Assembly (NCBI GenBank): GCA_038320185.1
Contig: JBBQDZ010000133.1
Span: 1 to 6,602 of the forward strand
Length of the DNA stretch: 6,602 nt
Direction: 5' to 3'
Source: JBBQDZ01 sp038320185
GTDB lineage: Bacteria > Actinomycetota > Thermoleophilia > Gaiellales > Gaiellaceae
The notes under the pieces were generated by a model, which was not told the origin of the DNA, searched no databases, and saw only the letters and a list, made by a program, of their open reading frames with translations. Positions within the stretch are counted from its first letter, which is position 1. The number at the start of each line of letters is the position of its first letter. This document shows positions 1 through 5,176 of the stretch, piece by piece. The translations under genes and the position numbers were made by a program.

Positions 1-107
1 ACGCGCAGCGAGAGGTCGACCCGGCCACGGCTCGGCGTGTCCGCCGCGAGGCGCGCAGACAGCCCCGCCAGGGTCTCCTCTCCCTGGTCTCGTGGCGTCG
101 CGGCCAC
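1..107 (-). CDS. Possible 5' fragment of a leftward gene, product unknown
   Basis: Reading leftward from a GTG at 107-105, an open frame runs off the window edge for 35 codons and begins VAATPRDQGEETLAGL. Its composition is balanced (acidic and basic residues, an amphipathic look), while the other frames here give the Arg/Pro-rich text typical of shadow frames. By hand count only about 5 of its 35 codons end in A or T, which fits real coding in this genome. The same frame stays open back to about 220, with another GTG at 161-159, but codon bias weakens there. No Shine-Dalgarno precedes the GTG. A TAGCAT box lies 7 bases upstream, so a leaderless transcript is possible. I recognise no family in so short a piece. 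The gene would be divergent from the LysR gene. Confidence 0.3.
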   Translation of the reverse strand, partial: MAATPRDQGEETLAGLSARLAADTPSRGRVDLSLR

Positions 108-114
108 GGCTCGG
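22..114. repeat. Exact 14-bp direct repeat, two copies
   Basis: The 14-mer CGGCCACGGCTCGG occurs at 22-35 and again at 101-114, 79 bases apart start to start. The match does not extend on either side. Because 79 is not a multiple of three, the copies lie in different frames of the possible leftward gene, so a protein repeat does not explain them. Function is unknown. GC bias makes chance identity less surprising than it looks. Confidence 0.6.
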
Positions 115-188
115 ATGCTAGCGAGCCTAAGCGCCGAAACCTGCACGAGGCGTAAGGACACCGCATGAAGGTGTGATGGCCGCGCGGA

Positions 189-213
189 CGGCGCGCCTGA
201 CCCAGACGCGCCG
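189..213. repeat. 7-bp inverted repeat (CGGCGCG / CGCGCCG)
   Basis: CGGCGCG at 189-195 is the exact reverse complement of CGCGCCG at 207-213, with an 11-base loop. No T-run follows on either strand, so it does not look like a factor-independent terminator. In GC-rich sequence a 7-bp arm is only mildly unusual. Confidence 0.45.
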
Positions 214-284
214 AAGATAAGGTTTCGTTATGCGACAGGAGGCATCGAGGCACAAGATGCTTGACCGGTAGGTCGCGCAGCCGG

Positions 285-335
285 ATGGTGGCCCTGACAC
301 GGCGCCGGATCAGCACGTCCGCTCACCGTCCGTAG
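285..335 (+). CDS. Doubtful 16-residue leader ORF
   Basis: ATG at 285 opens a 16-codon frame, MVALTRRRISTSAHRP, ending in TAG at 333-335. Its stop lies inside the left arm of the 326-350 inverted repeat. Actinobacterial sulfur genes are often preceded by short Arg-rich leader peptides, many with cysteines, thought to act in attenuation. This one shares the LTRRR flavour but has no cysteine and no Shine-Dalgarno. I list it because of its position over a hairpin and upstream of a regulator gene beside a sulfur operon. It may well be untranslated. Confidence 0.15.
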   Translation: MVALTRRRISTSAHRP

Positions 336-350
336 CAGCGCTACGAACGG
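326..350. promoter_or_regulatory. 25-bp near-perfect palindrome upstream of the LysR gene
   Basis: CCGT-c-CGTAGC, a 3-base centre AGC, then GCTACG-a-ACGG: 10 of 11 positions pair, with a single c/a mismatch (330/346). It lies about 110 bases before the LysR start. Two readings are possible: an operator (LysR regulators often bind imperfect dyads near their own promoter) or an RNA hairpin in the leader. The exact T-N11-A LysR consensus is not obvious in it. The lack of a following T-run argues against a terminator. Confidence 0.45.
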
Positions 351-459
351 CAGGCAGCCGTGGTGCCCTGCATGGTCAGGCCATCCCCGGCAGTGCCCGA
401 CTTACCGGTCAAGCATCCAGGGACAGCCGCGTTGCGGCCCGCCCGCGCCTCTTTCGGCC

Positions 460-1356
460 ATGGACACGCGCCAGCTCGCCGCCTTCTGCGAGGTTGTCGA
501 GCGCAGGAGCTTCTCGCAAGCCGCCGAGCGCCTGGGGATCACGCAGCCTGCGGTCAGCCTCCAGATCCGCTCGCTCGAGAAGCGGCTCGGCCGTCAGCTG
601 CTCGACCGATCGGGACGTCGCGTCGAGCCGACCGAGGCCGGCCTTCGCCTCTACCGCGGCGCTCAGCGCCTCCTCGCGATGGAGGAACAGCTTGTCGAGG
701 ATGTTGCCGGCGATGGCGAGGAAGCGCCGCTTCAGGGAACCCTCGCGATCGGCGCCTCCACGGGCCCCGGCGGCTCCGTCGTACCGCTCCTCCTTGCGGA
801 ATTCCAGCACGATCATGCGTCGCTGAGCGTCGAGCTCTCGGTCTCGGACACCCAGACGGTGGTCGACCTCGTAGCGCGGCGCGACCTGCAGCTGGGAGTC
901 GTGGGCGCCGCGCGCCGTAACCGGGCCGTCGTGTTCGACCCGCTCTTCCGCGACGAGGTCGTCCTCGCCTGCCTGCCCGGACACCGCTTCGCAAACCGGA
1001 CGATGAAGCTGGCTGATCTGCGCGAGGAGCGTCTGATCGTCATGCAGGAAGGCGCAGGCGTCCGCCAGGTGATCGAGGACGAGCTTCGGCGGGCAGGCGT
1101 GCGCCTGCGCGATCTCGGGATCCGCCTCGAGCTCGGGCTCCAAGAGTCGGTGAAGAGCGCCGTCGCCGGCGGCTTCGGCGTCACCTTCATCTCGCGCTCG
1201 GCGATCGAGACCGAGCTTGCGGCGGGAACGCTCGCCGTTGCGCGGGTCGAGGGGCTCGAGCCGGCGCGCGAGATCTTCCTTGTGCGCGCAGCCGGCCGCT
1301 CGCGAAGCCGTGCGGCGGAGGCGTTCGTCGCATTCGTCCGGGAGCGGCTCGGATGA
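460..1356 (+). CDS. LysR-family transcriptional regulator (CysL-like)
   Basis: The 298-residue product has the full LysR layout. Residues 1-60 are the winged helix-turn-helix, with the hallmark SFSQAAERLGITQPAVSLQI followed by LEKRLGRQLLDR and PTEAG. A linker helix follows, then an effector domain of two Rossmann-like lobes beginning near LQGTLAIGASTGPGG (about residues 91-105). The effector domain resembles the CysL/YwfK type that controls sulfite reductase in Bacillus, which would suit the sulfur genes downstream; that subfamily call is from memory and tentative. The start ATG at 460 gives the standard length and N-terminus, although no clear Shine-Dalgarno precedes it. The stop overlaps the next start (ATGA, 1353-1356), so the two genes are translationally coupled. 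Its likely targets are its own promoter region and/or the palindrome-rich gap at 2361-2427. The ligand is unknown. Confidence 0.92.
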   Translation: MDTRQLAAFCEVVERRSFSQAAERLGITQPAVSLQIRSLEKRLGRQLLDRSGRRVEPTEAGLRLYRGAQRLLAMEEQLVEDVAGDGEEAPLQGTLAIGASTGPGGSVVPLLLAEFQHDHASLSVELSVSDTQTVVDLVARRDLQLGVVGAARRNRAVVFDPLFRDEVVLACLPGHRFANRTMKLADLREERLIVMQEGAGVRQVIEDELRRAGVRLRDLGIRLELGLQESVKSAVAGGFGVTFISRSAIETELAAGTLAVARVEGLEPAREIFLVRAAGRSRSRAAEAFVAFVRERLG

Positions 1357-2330
1357 TCGTGCGCTGGGGGCTGGATCAGCTCGAGGGGCTGCTCGCGGAG
1401 CTCGGGGCGGAGCGGCCATTCCTCCTCGCCAGCCGCCGCTGGTCGGACCTCCGCTTCGCGCCCGCGCCGGTCGGCGCGTGGGAGGACGTGCCTTCCGAGC
1501 GCATCGAGGAGATCGGCGACAGGGTCGGCGCCGGGCCGGGCGCGGACGTTCTTCTCGCGGTGGGGGGCGGCAGCGCGATCGACCTTGCGAAGGCGATTTC
1601 GGCCGTGACGAGCCTCCCCGTCGTCTCCGTGCCCACCACCTACGCAGGCGCGGAGTGGACAACCTTCTACGGCGTCCGCGATGCCGACCGACGGATGCGC
1701 GGCGCCGGCGCCGGCGCCCGCCTCGGCGGGATCGTCTACGAGCCGCGGCTGACGACCGGACTGCCTCGGCCGGAGACGGTCGGGACAGCGCTGAACGCCC
1801 TCGCACACTGTGCCGAAGCCCTGTATGTCGCGGGCCGGAATGAAGACTCGGACGCCGAGGCGCTCGCCGGCGTGCGGCTTGTCTCTCGCTGGCTGCCGGA
1901 GGTCGTCGAGAGACCCGGAGAACTGGAGGGGCGGACGCGGCTGCTGGAGGGTGCGATGCACGCAGGCGCCGCGCTCCGGGGCGCGGGCCTCGGGCTCGGT
2001 CACGCGATGGCTCAGGCACTCGGCGGCCGTTACGGATTGCCGCACGGCGGCCTGAACGCGCTCTGCCTCCCACCGGCGCTGCGCTTCAACGGTCCGGCCG
2101 CCCCCGAGGCGATCGCCCGCTTTGCCGAGGCGCTCGGAGCGGGCGACGCAGCCGCCCGCGTCGAGGAGCTCGCAGGGCTCGGGGGCTTCACGCGCCTCCG
2201 TGACCTCGGCGTTCCCGAAGACGAGCTCGGGGAGGTTGCGGAGGCGACGGTGATCCGCGCCGGCGCAAAGGCGAACCCCCGGCGGGCCGCTCCCGCGGAC
2301 GTCGTTCGGTTGCTTCGCTCGATCTGGTAG
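1353..2330 (+). CDS. Maleylacetate reductase / iron-type alcohol dehydrogenase-like protein
   Basis: The 325-residue protein belongs to the iron-type alcohol dehydrogenase/dehydroquinate synthase superfamily. The NAD(P)-binding loop GGGSAIDLAKA is at residues 71-81. PTTYAGAEWTTFYGV (94-108), NALAHCAEALY (148-158) and LPHGGLNALCLP (229-240) are closest to maleylacetate reductases, which reduce the C=C of maleylacetate to 3-oxoadipate. The usual metal ligands D-H-H-H are here N148, H152, Q221 and H231, so two of four are replaced. Loss of the Asp is known in maleylacetate reductases; the Q in GLGHAMAQALGG is less expected. The protein is shorter than the usual 350-380 residues, because the N-terminal strand before the first helix is trimmed. 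The start ATG overlaps the LysR stop. The substrate is uncertain: an aromatic-degradation role has no support nearby, and a role in reducing a sulfonate or unsaturated acid is only a guess. Confidence 0.88.
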   Translation: MIVRWGLDQLEGLLAELGAERPFLLASRRWSDLRFAPAPVGAWEDVPSERIEEIGDRVGAGPGADVLLAVGGGSAIDLAKAISAVTSLPVVSVPTTYAGAEWTTFYGVRDADRRMRGAGAGARLGGIVYEPRLTTGLPRPETVGTALNALAHCAEALYVAGRNEDSDAEALAGVRLVSRWLPEVVERPGELEGRTRLLEGAMHAGAALRGAGLGLGHAMAQALGGRYGLPHGGLNALCLPPALRFNGPAAPEAIARFAEALGAGDAAARVEELAGLGGFTRLRDLGVPEDELGEVAEATVIRAGAKANPRRAAPADVVRLLRSIW

Positions 2331-2340
2331 GTACCGCGAG

Positions 2341-2360
2341 CGGCGTGTGTCGGCGTGTGT
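2341..2360. repeat. Perfect 10-bp tandem duplication
   Basis: CGGCGTGTGT is present twice in direct tandem at 2341-2350 and 2351-2360, and the first two bases of a third unit follow. It sits 10 bases after the dehydrogenase stop and immediately before the AT-rich promoter island. It could be a slippage product or a repeated protein-binding site. No function can be read from it. Confidence 0.8.
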
Positions 2361-2375
2361 CGTTAAATAAGAACA

Positions 2376-2398
2376 ACTAATCAAATGCATTAGTGATT
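2376..2398. promoter_or_regulatory. Overlapping palindromes, candidate operator of the sulfonate operon
   Basis: In an AT-rich island, strongly unlike the surrounding genes, ACTAAT (2376-2381) and ATTAGT (2389-2394) form a perfect 6-bp dyad with a 7-base centre. Overlapping it, AATGCATT (2384-2391) is itself palindromic, and AATCA (2379-2383) pairs with TGATT (2394-2398). These lie directly upstream of, and partly over the expected -35 zone of, the -10-like box at 2401, as expected for repressor or activator control. The adjacent LysR product is the simplest candidate binder. The spacing does not match a strict T-N11-A box, so a GntR-type or other regulator is equally possible. Confidence 0.5.
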
Positions 2399-2400
2399 GC

Positions 2401-2406
2401 TAGACT
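2401..2406 (+). promoter_or_regulatory. Probable -10 box of the flavoprotein-hydro-lyase-comA-cysH operon
   Basis: TAGACT matches the TAnnnT -10 pattern and ends 9 bases before the GTG at 2416, which places transcription start within a few bases of the start codon. The hexamer 17 bases upstream (TAATCA, 2378-2383) is a poor -35 match, suggesting activator dependence. No Shine-Dalgarno lies between 2407 and 2415, consistent with a leaderless or near-leaderless message, which is common in actinobacteria. Confidence 0.45.
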
Positions 2407-2427
2407 GGTTACGCCGTGGTGGTAACC
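2407..2427. promoter_or_regulatory. 6-bp inverted repeat enclosing the start codon
   Basis: GGTTAC (2407-2412) and GTAACC (2422-2427) are exact reverse complements with a 9-base centre holding both possible GTG starts (2416 and 2419). As DNA it could be an operator over the transcription start; as RNA it would hide or present the start codon in a loop. I cannot tell these apart from sequence alone. Confidence 0.4.
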
Positions 2428-3609
2428 CCGTCCTTCGACGTGCTCGTCATCGGGAGTGGGGCCTCGGGCCTCGCTGCGGCGCTCTCCGCCGAGCGCGCCG
2501 GTGCCCGCGTCGTCCTGGCATCGAAGGGCGCGCTCCAGTCCTGCAACTCGGCGAAGGCACAGGGCGGCATCCAGGCCGCCTTCGCGCCCGACGATTCTCC
2601 CGAGCAGCATGCGGAGGACGTATGGCAGAGCTCCCACGAAACGGCCGATCGGTCGCTCGTGGAGGTGCTGACCGGGGAGGCGCCGGGGGCGATCCACTGG
2701 CTCGAGGAGCTCGGGGTCGAGTTCACACGCGAGAACGGCGGCTATCGCCTCGCCCGTTGCGGCGGCGCGAGCCGCAAGCGTCTCCTCCAGGTGGGCGATC
2801 GCACCGGCCACGCGATCACGAAGGGGCTGCGCGACGCGGTCGAGACCTCCTCGGCGACGACGCTCCCCAAATCGCCGCTGACCGGGCTCACGCCGCTCCC
2901 GGGCGGCTGGCGGGCACGCTGCGGGGAGCACACGATCGACGCTGCGACCGTCGTCCTCGCCGCCGGCGGGCGCTGCTTCAAGGAGGCGGAGGAGCGGGGA
3001 GAGCTCTCGACGAACCACGCGGGCGCGACCGGCGAGGTGACTCGGATCGCCCTCGAGCTCGGGGTGGAGGCCCGCGACCTCGATGCACTCCAGTACCACC
3101 CGAACGGCGGCGCGTGGCCGCCGACGATGCAGGGCTACTCCATCCCGGAGACGACGCGGGCCTACGGCGCGGTCCTCCTGAACGCCGAGGGCGAGGAGTT
3201 CACCGATTCCCTGGGCCCCCGCGACGCGGTCAGCAAGGCCATCTTCGACGAGGTCGAGGCCGGCCGCGGCACGGAGACGCCGGACGGGCGTCCCGCAGTC
3301 CGTCTCGACACCAGGCGCGTAGCGGAACGGGACGCTGAGATCTCGCTGCCGTACATGCTCAGGCGCTACCGTGCGGCGGGTATCGACCCGCTCCGCGAGC
3401 CGATCTTCACCTACCCTGTCCTCCACTACCAGAACGGCGGCCTCGTGATCGACACGGACGCCGAGACGACGCTCGAGGGCGTCTTCGCCTGCGGCGAGAT
3501 CGCGGGCGGGACGCACGGCCGCAACCGCATGATGGGCAACAGCCTTCTCGAGTGCACCGTCTTCGGGCGCCGTGCCGGCAGAGCCGCCGCAGCGAAAGCG
3601 AGAGCATGA
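2416..3609 (+). CDS. Fumarate reductase/L-aspartate oxidase-family flavoprotein, soluble short form
   Basis: The 397-residue FAD protein has the dinucleotide-binding GSGASG at residues 13-18, the second FAD contact AKAQGGI (46-52), LAAGGR (181-186), and the capping domain. Catalytic positions of the FrdA/SdhA/NadB family are kept: H228 in QYHPNG, E245 and R248 in ETTRAYG (the family proton-donor Arg), RDAVSKAI (269-276), H338 in HYQNGG, and R371 in GRNRMMGNSLLE. The residue that carries covalent FAD in FrdA/SdhA (His) aligns with N44, so FAD should be non-covalent, as in NadB. The helical C-terminal domain of FrdA (about 600 residues) and NadB (about 530) is absent, and no Fe-S or membrane subunit follows. 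HPTG is HPNG and HY-x-MGG is HYQNGG, hinting at an altered substrate pocket. It probably reduces or oxidises a dicarboxylate or an analogue such as sulfoacrylate. A GTG start without Shine-Dalgarno is chosen; GTG 2419 is possible. Confidence 0.9.
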   Translation: MVVTPSFDVLVIGSGASGLAAALSAERAGARVVLASKGALQSCNSAKAQGGIQAAFAPDDSPEQHAEDVWQSSHETADRSLVEVLTGEAPGAIHWLEELGVEFTRENGGYRLARCGGASRKRLLQVGDRTGHAITKGLRDAVETSSATTLPKSPLTGLTPLPGGWRARCGEHTIDAATVVLAAGGRCFKEAEERGELSTNHAGATGEVTRIALELGVEARDLDALQYHPNGGAWPPTMQGYSIPETTRAYGAVLLNAEGEEFTDSLGPRDAVSKAIFDEVEAGRGTETPDGRPAVRLDTRRVAERDAEISLPYMLRRYRAAGIDPLREPIFTYPVLHYQNGGLVIDTDAETTLEGVFACGEIAGGTHGRNRMMGNSLLECTVFGRRAGRAAAAKARA

Positions 3610-3675
3610 GCCACCCTACGGGTCTGGGATCACGGCCGGAATCGCCCAGGCTGGCGTCCGGTGGCGCGTCAACCC

Positions 3676-3682
3676 GACGAGG
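3676..3682 (+). promoter_or_regulatory. Ribosome binding site that decides the alpha-subunit start
   Basis: GACGAGG lies 7 bases before ATG 3690. An in-frame ATG at 3606 overlaps the flavoprotein stop (ATGA) and would add 28 residues. In that segment 11 of 28 codons end in A or T, unlike the genes here, and it is not family-like. The 3690 start is therefore preferred. Confidence 0.6.
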
Positions 3683-3689
3683 TTGCCCT

Positions 3690-4589
3690 ATGAGCACCGT
3701 CGTCGACACCGATCTACGGCAGGCGGTCGAGGACGCGGCCGCGTACCTCTACGTCTGGGCGCTGAAGGACATCCCCCAGGACCTCCGCGATGCACTCTCG
3801 GATGCGCGGGCGCGAGAGACGTCAGTACCCGGCAAACGCGTCCTCGAGATCATCCACCGTAACATCCAGGTGGCGGAGGACCAGAAGAACCTGGTCTGCC
3901 AGGACACCGGGATCGCTGTCTACTCCTGCCGGGTCGGCGAGGGATTCCCGCTCCACCCGGCGCGGATCTACGAGGCGCTGAAGGCCGGCACCGAGCGCGC
4001 CACGCTCGAGCACCCGCTGCGCTCGAATGCGGTACACACGATCACGCGCGAGAACACCGGCCCTAACACCGGCTACCGGCTGCCGATCGTGCACTGGGAG
4101 TTCATTCCGGACTGGGACGGTCTCGACGTCAAGTGCGTCCCCAAGGGCTCGGGCTCCGAGAACATGAGCTTCCTGAAGATGTGCGTGCCGGCGGACGGTG
4201 TGAAGGGCATCAAGCAGTTCGTTCTCGAGTCGATTGTCTCGGCCGGCGGCAAGCCGTGCCCGCCCGGCATCGTCGGCGTCGGCATCGGCGGCTCGGCCGA
4301 CTATGCGATGTACCTCGCCAAGGAGGCGATAGCGCGACCCGTGGGCACGCGGAACCACGATCCGGTGGTCGCGCGGCTCGAGGACGAGCTCTTCCAGCTG
4401 CTGAACGAGACCGGCATCGGCCCGATGGGCCTCGGCGGCGACGTGACCGTGCTCCAGTGCCACGTCGAGCACGCCGACACGCATATGACGCTCAACCCCG
4501 TGGCGGTCAACTACCAGTGCTGGGCGGCCCGGCGCGCGAGCGCCCATGTCGCCGCCGACGGCGCCGTCGACTTCGACCGGGAGGCCTGA
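3690..4589 (+). CDS. Class I fumarase/tartrate dehydratase-type hydro-lyase, alpha (Fe-S) subunit
   Basis: The 299-residue protein is the N-terminal catalytic half of oxygen-sensitive [4Fe-4S] hydro-lyases that add or remove water on dicarboxylates (fumarate/malate, tartrate, mesaconate). The three cluster cysteines are C70 in VCQDTG, C190 in KPCPPGIVGVGIGG and C277 in YQCWAARRA, near the positions in Escherichia coli TtdA (about 71, 190, 277). The substrate/cluster loop PKGSGSEN (151-158) and a conserved His in DTHMTLNPVAVN (263-274) are present. The usual ASLPVAVN reads TLNPVAVN, a change next to the active site. The beta subunit follows after 2 bases, giving an alpha2beta2-type enzyme. Within the operon it stands between a fumarate-reductase-like flavoprotein and ComA. 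It may be the cell's fumarase, or it may dehydrate sulfolactate, the sulfonate analogue of malate; the second is my inference. Confidence 0.93.
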   Translation: MSTVVDTDLRQAVEDAAAYLYVWALKDIPQDLRDALSDARARETSVPGKRVLEIIHRNIQVAEDQKNLVCQDTGIAVYSCRVGEGFPLHPARIYEALKAGTERATLEHPLRSNAVHTITRENTGPNTGYRLPIVHWEFIPDWDGLDVKCVPKGSGSENMSFLKMCVPADGVKGIKQFVLESIVSAGGKPCPPGIVGVGIGGSADYAMYLAKEAIARPVGTRNHDPVVARLEDELFQLLNETGIGPMGLGGDVTVLQCHVEHADTHMTLNPVAVNYQCWAARRASAHVAADGAVDFDREA

Positions 4590-4591
4590 GC

Positions 4592-5176
4592 ATGGCCTCG
4601 CACCGCCTGACCTTTCCCGCCTCCGAGGAGGCGATCCGCGAGCTCCACGCCGGCGACGAAGCGCTCGTCGACGGCCACATCATCGGCATCCGCGACCGGA
4701 CGCAGATCCGGATCTTCGACCAGGGCATCGCGCCCCCGATGGACCTGGCGGGAGCCTTCTTGCTCCACACCGCACCCGGAGTGCGAAAGGTGGCTCCCGG
4801 CAAGTACGAAAAGGTCTGCATCGGCACGACGACGAGCGCGCGGATGGTGCGCTTCACCGAGGGCCTCGGTGCGCAGTACGGCGTCCGCGCAATCTGCGGC
4901 AAGGGCGGGCTCCCGGACGAGGCGATCGAGCCGATGCAGCGGCTCGGGATGGTCTACTTCGCGATCGTCGGCGGCGCCGCTGCACTCGAGACGACCCAGA
5001 TCGAGGAGATCGAGGAGGTCGCCTGGGAAGAGCTGATGCCGGAGTGCCTCTGGCGCTTCCGCGTCAAGGACTTCGGGCCATTGACGGTGGGGATCGACAG
5101 CCACGGAAGCTCGCTGTTCCACGACGTCCAGGAGCGCGCCAAGAGCCGCCTCGAGGAGATCGTTGCCCGGCTTTGA
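4592..5176 (+). CDS. Class I fumarase/tartrate dehydratase-type hydro-lyase, beta subunit
   Basis: The 194-residue protein is the C-terminal swivelling domain of the Fe-S hydro-lyase as a separate chain. Hallmarks are GTTTSARM (family GPTTSxRM), CGKGGLP (with the conserved Lys), YFAIVGGAAALETTQIEEIE, and a C-terminal WEELMPECLWRFRVKDFGPL then IDSHG. The last block is closer to E. coli TtdB (tartrate dehydratase beta) than to single-chain fumarases, by recollection of TtdB. The block usually written RDxAHKR reads RDRTQIR, so the His is replaced by Gln while Arg-Asp is kept. This may bear on substrate choice. Translation signals are strong: GGGAGG at 4579-4584 lies 7 bases before the ATG, and only 2 bases separate it from the alpha stop. 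Its end overlaps comA by 14 bases. Substrate assignment carries the same doubt as for the alpha subunit. Confidence 0.92.
   Translation: MASHRLTFPASEEAIRELHAGDEALVDGHIIGIRDRTQIRIFDQGIAPPMDLAGAFLLHTAPGVRKVAPGKYEKVCIGTTTSARMVRFTEGLGAQYGVRAICGKGGLPDEAIEPMQRLGMVYFAIVGGAAALETTQIEEIEEVAWEELMPECLWRFRVKDFGPLTVGIDSHGSSLFHDVQERAKSRLEEIVARL
5153..5158 (+). promoter_or_regulatory. Ribosome binding site for the TTG start of comA
   Basis: GAGGAG ends 4 bases before TTG 5163. It lies within the last codons of the beta subunit, so comA translation is coupled to it. The TTG start puts 15 residues before the conserved THVIDKG block, matching the N-terminal length I recall for the Methanocaldococcus jannaschii ComA. 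Confidence 0.6.

Larger units (their letters stand above)
108..459. other. Upstream region with no convincing gene
   Basis: About 350 bases show no open frame with the codon bias of the neighbouring genes, and A/T-containing stops occur in all frames. The region contains two inverted repeats (189-213 and 326-350), an orphan AGGAGG at 237-242 with no well-spaced start codon, a TTGACC at 261-266, and a 16-codon ORF at 285-335. It probably carries the control region of the LysR gene that begins at 460. I see no tRNA, rRNA, insertion-sequence end or clear intrinsic terminator. Confidence 0.5.

Noticed and set aside
189..213. Hairpin as an intrinsic terminator for a leftward or rightward gene
   Set aside because: The stem is GC-rich but no T-run follows on either strand.
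360..920. Plus-strand open frame overlapping the LysR start
   Set aside because: Pro/Arg-rich off-frame text. The LysR frame from 460 has the helix-turn-helix and effector domain.
409..2073. Long open frame on the minus strand (about 550 codons)
   Set aside because: It lies opposite the LysR and dehydrogenase genes, which have full family motifs. Its translation is Arg/Pro-rich and repetitive, as expected for the antisense of GC-rich coding DNA.
813..2390. Second long minus-strand open frame
   Set aside because: It is antisense of the same two genes in another frame, with no recognisable motif and no ribosome site.
2377..3516. Minus-strand open frame of about 380 codons opposite the flavoprotein
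   Set aside because: The plus strand encodes an unmistakable FAD protein here. The antisense text mirrors it and has no domain of its own.
3606..3689. In-frame upstream start (ATGA overlap) adding 28 residues to the hydro-lyase alpha subunit
   Set aside because: 11 of 28 codons end in A/T, the peptide is unlike the family N-terminus, and the ATG at 3690 has a better ribosome site and gives cysteine positions that match TtdA.
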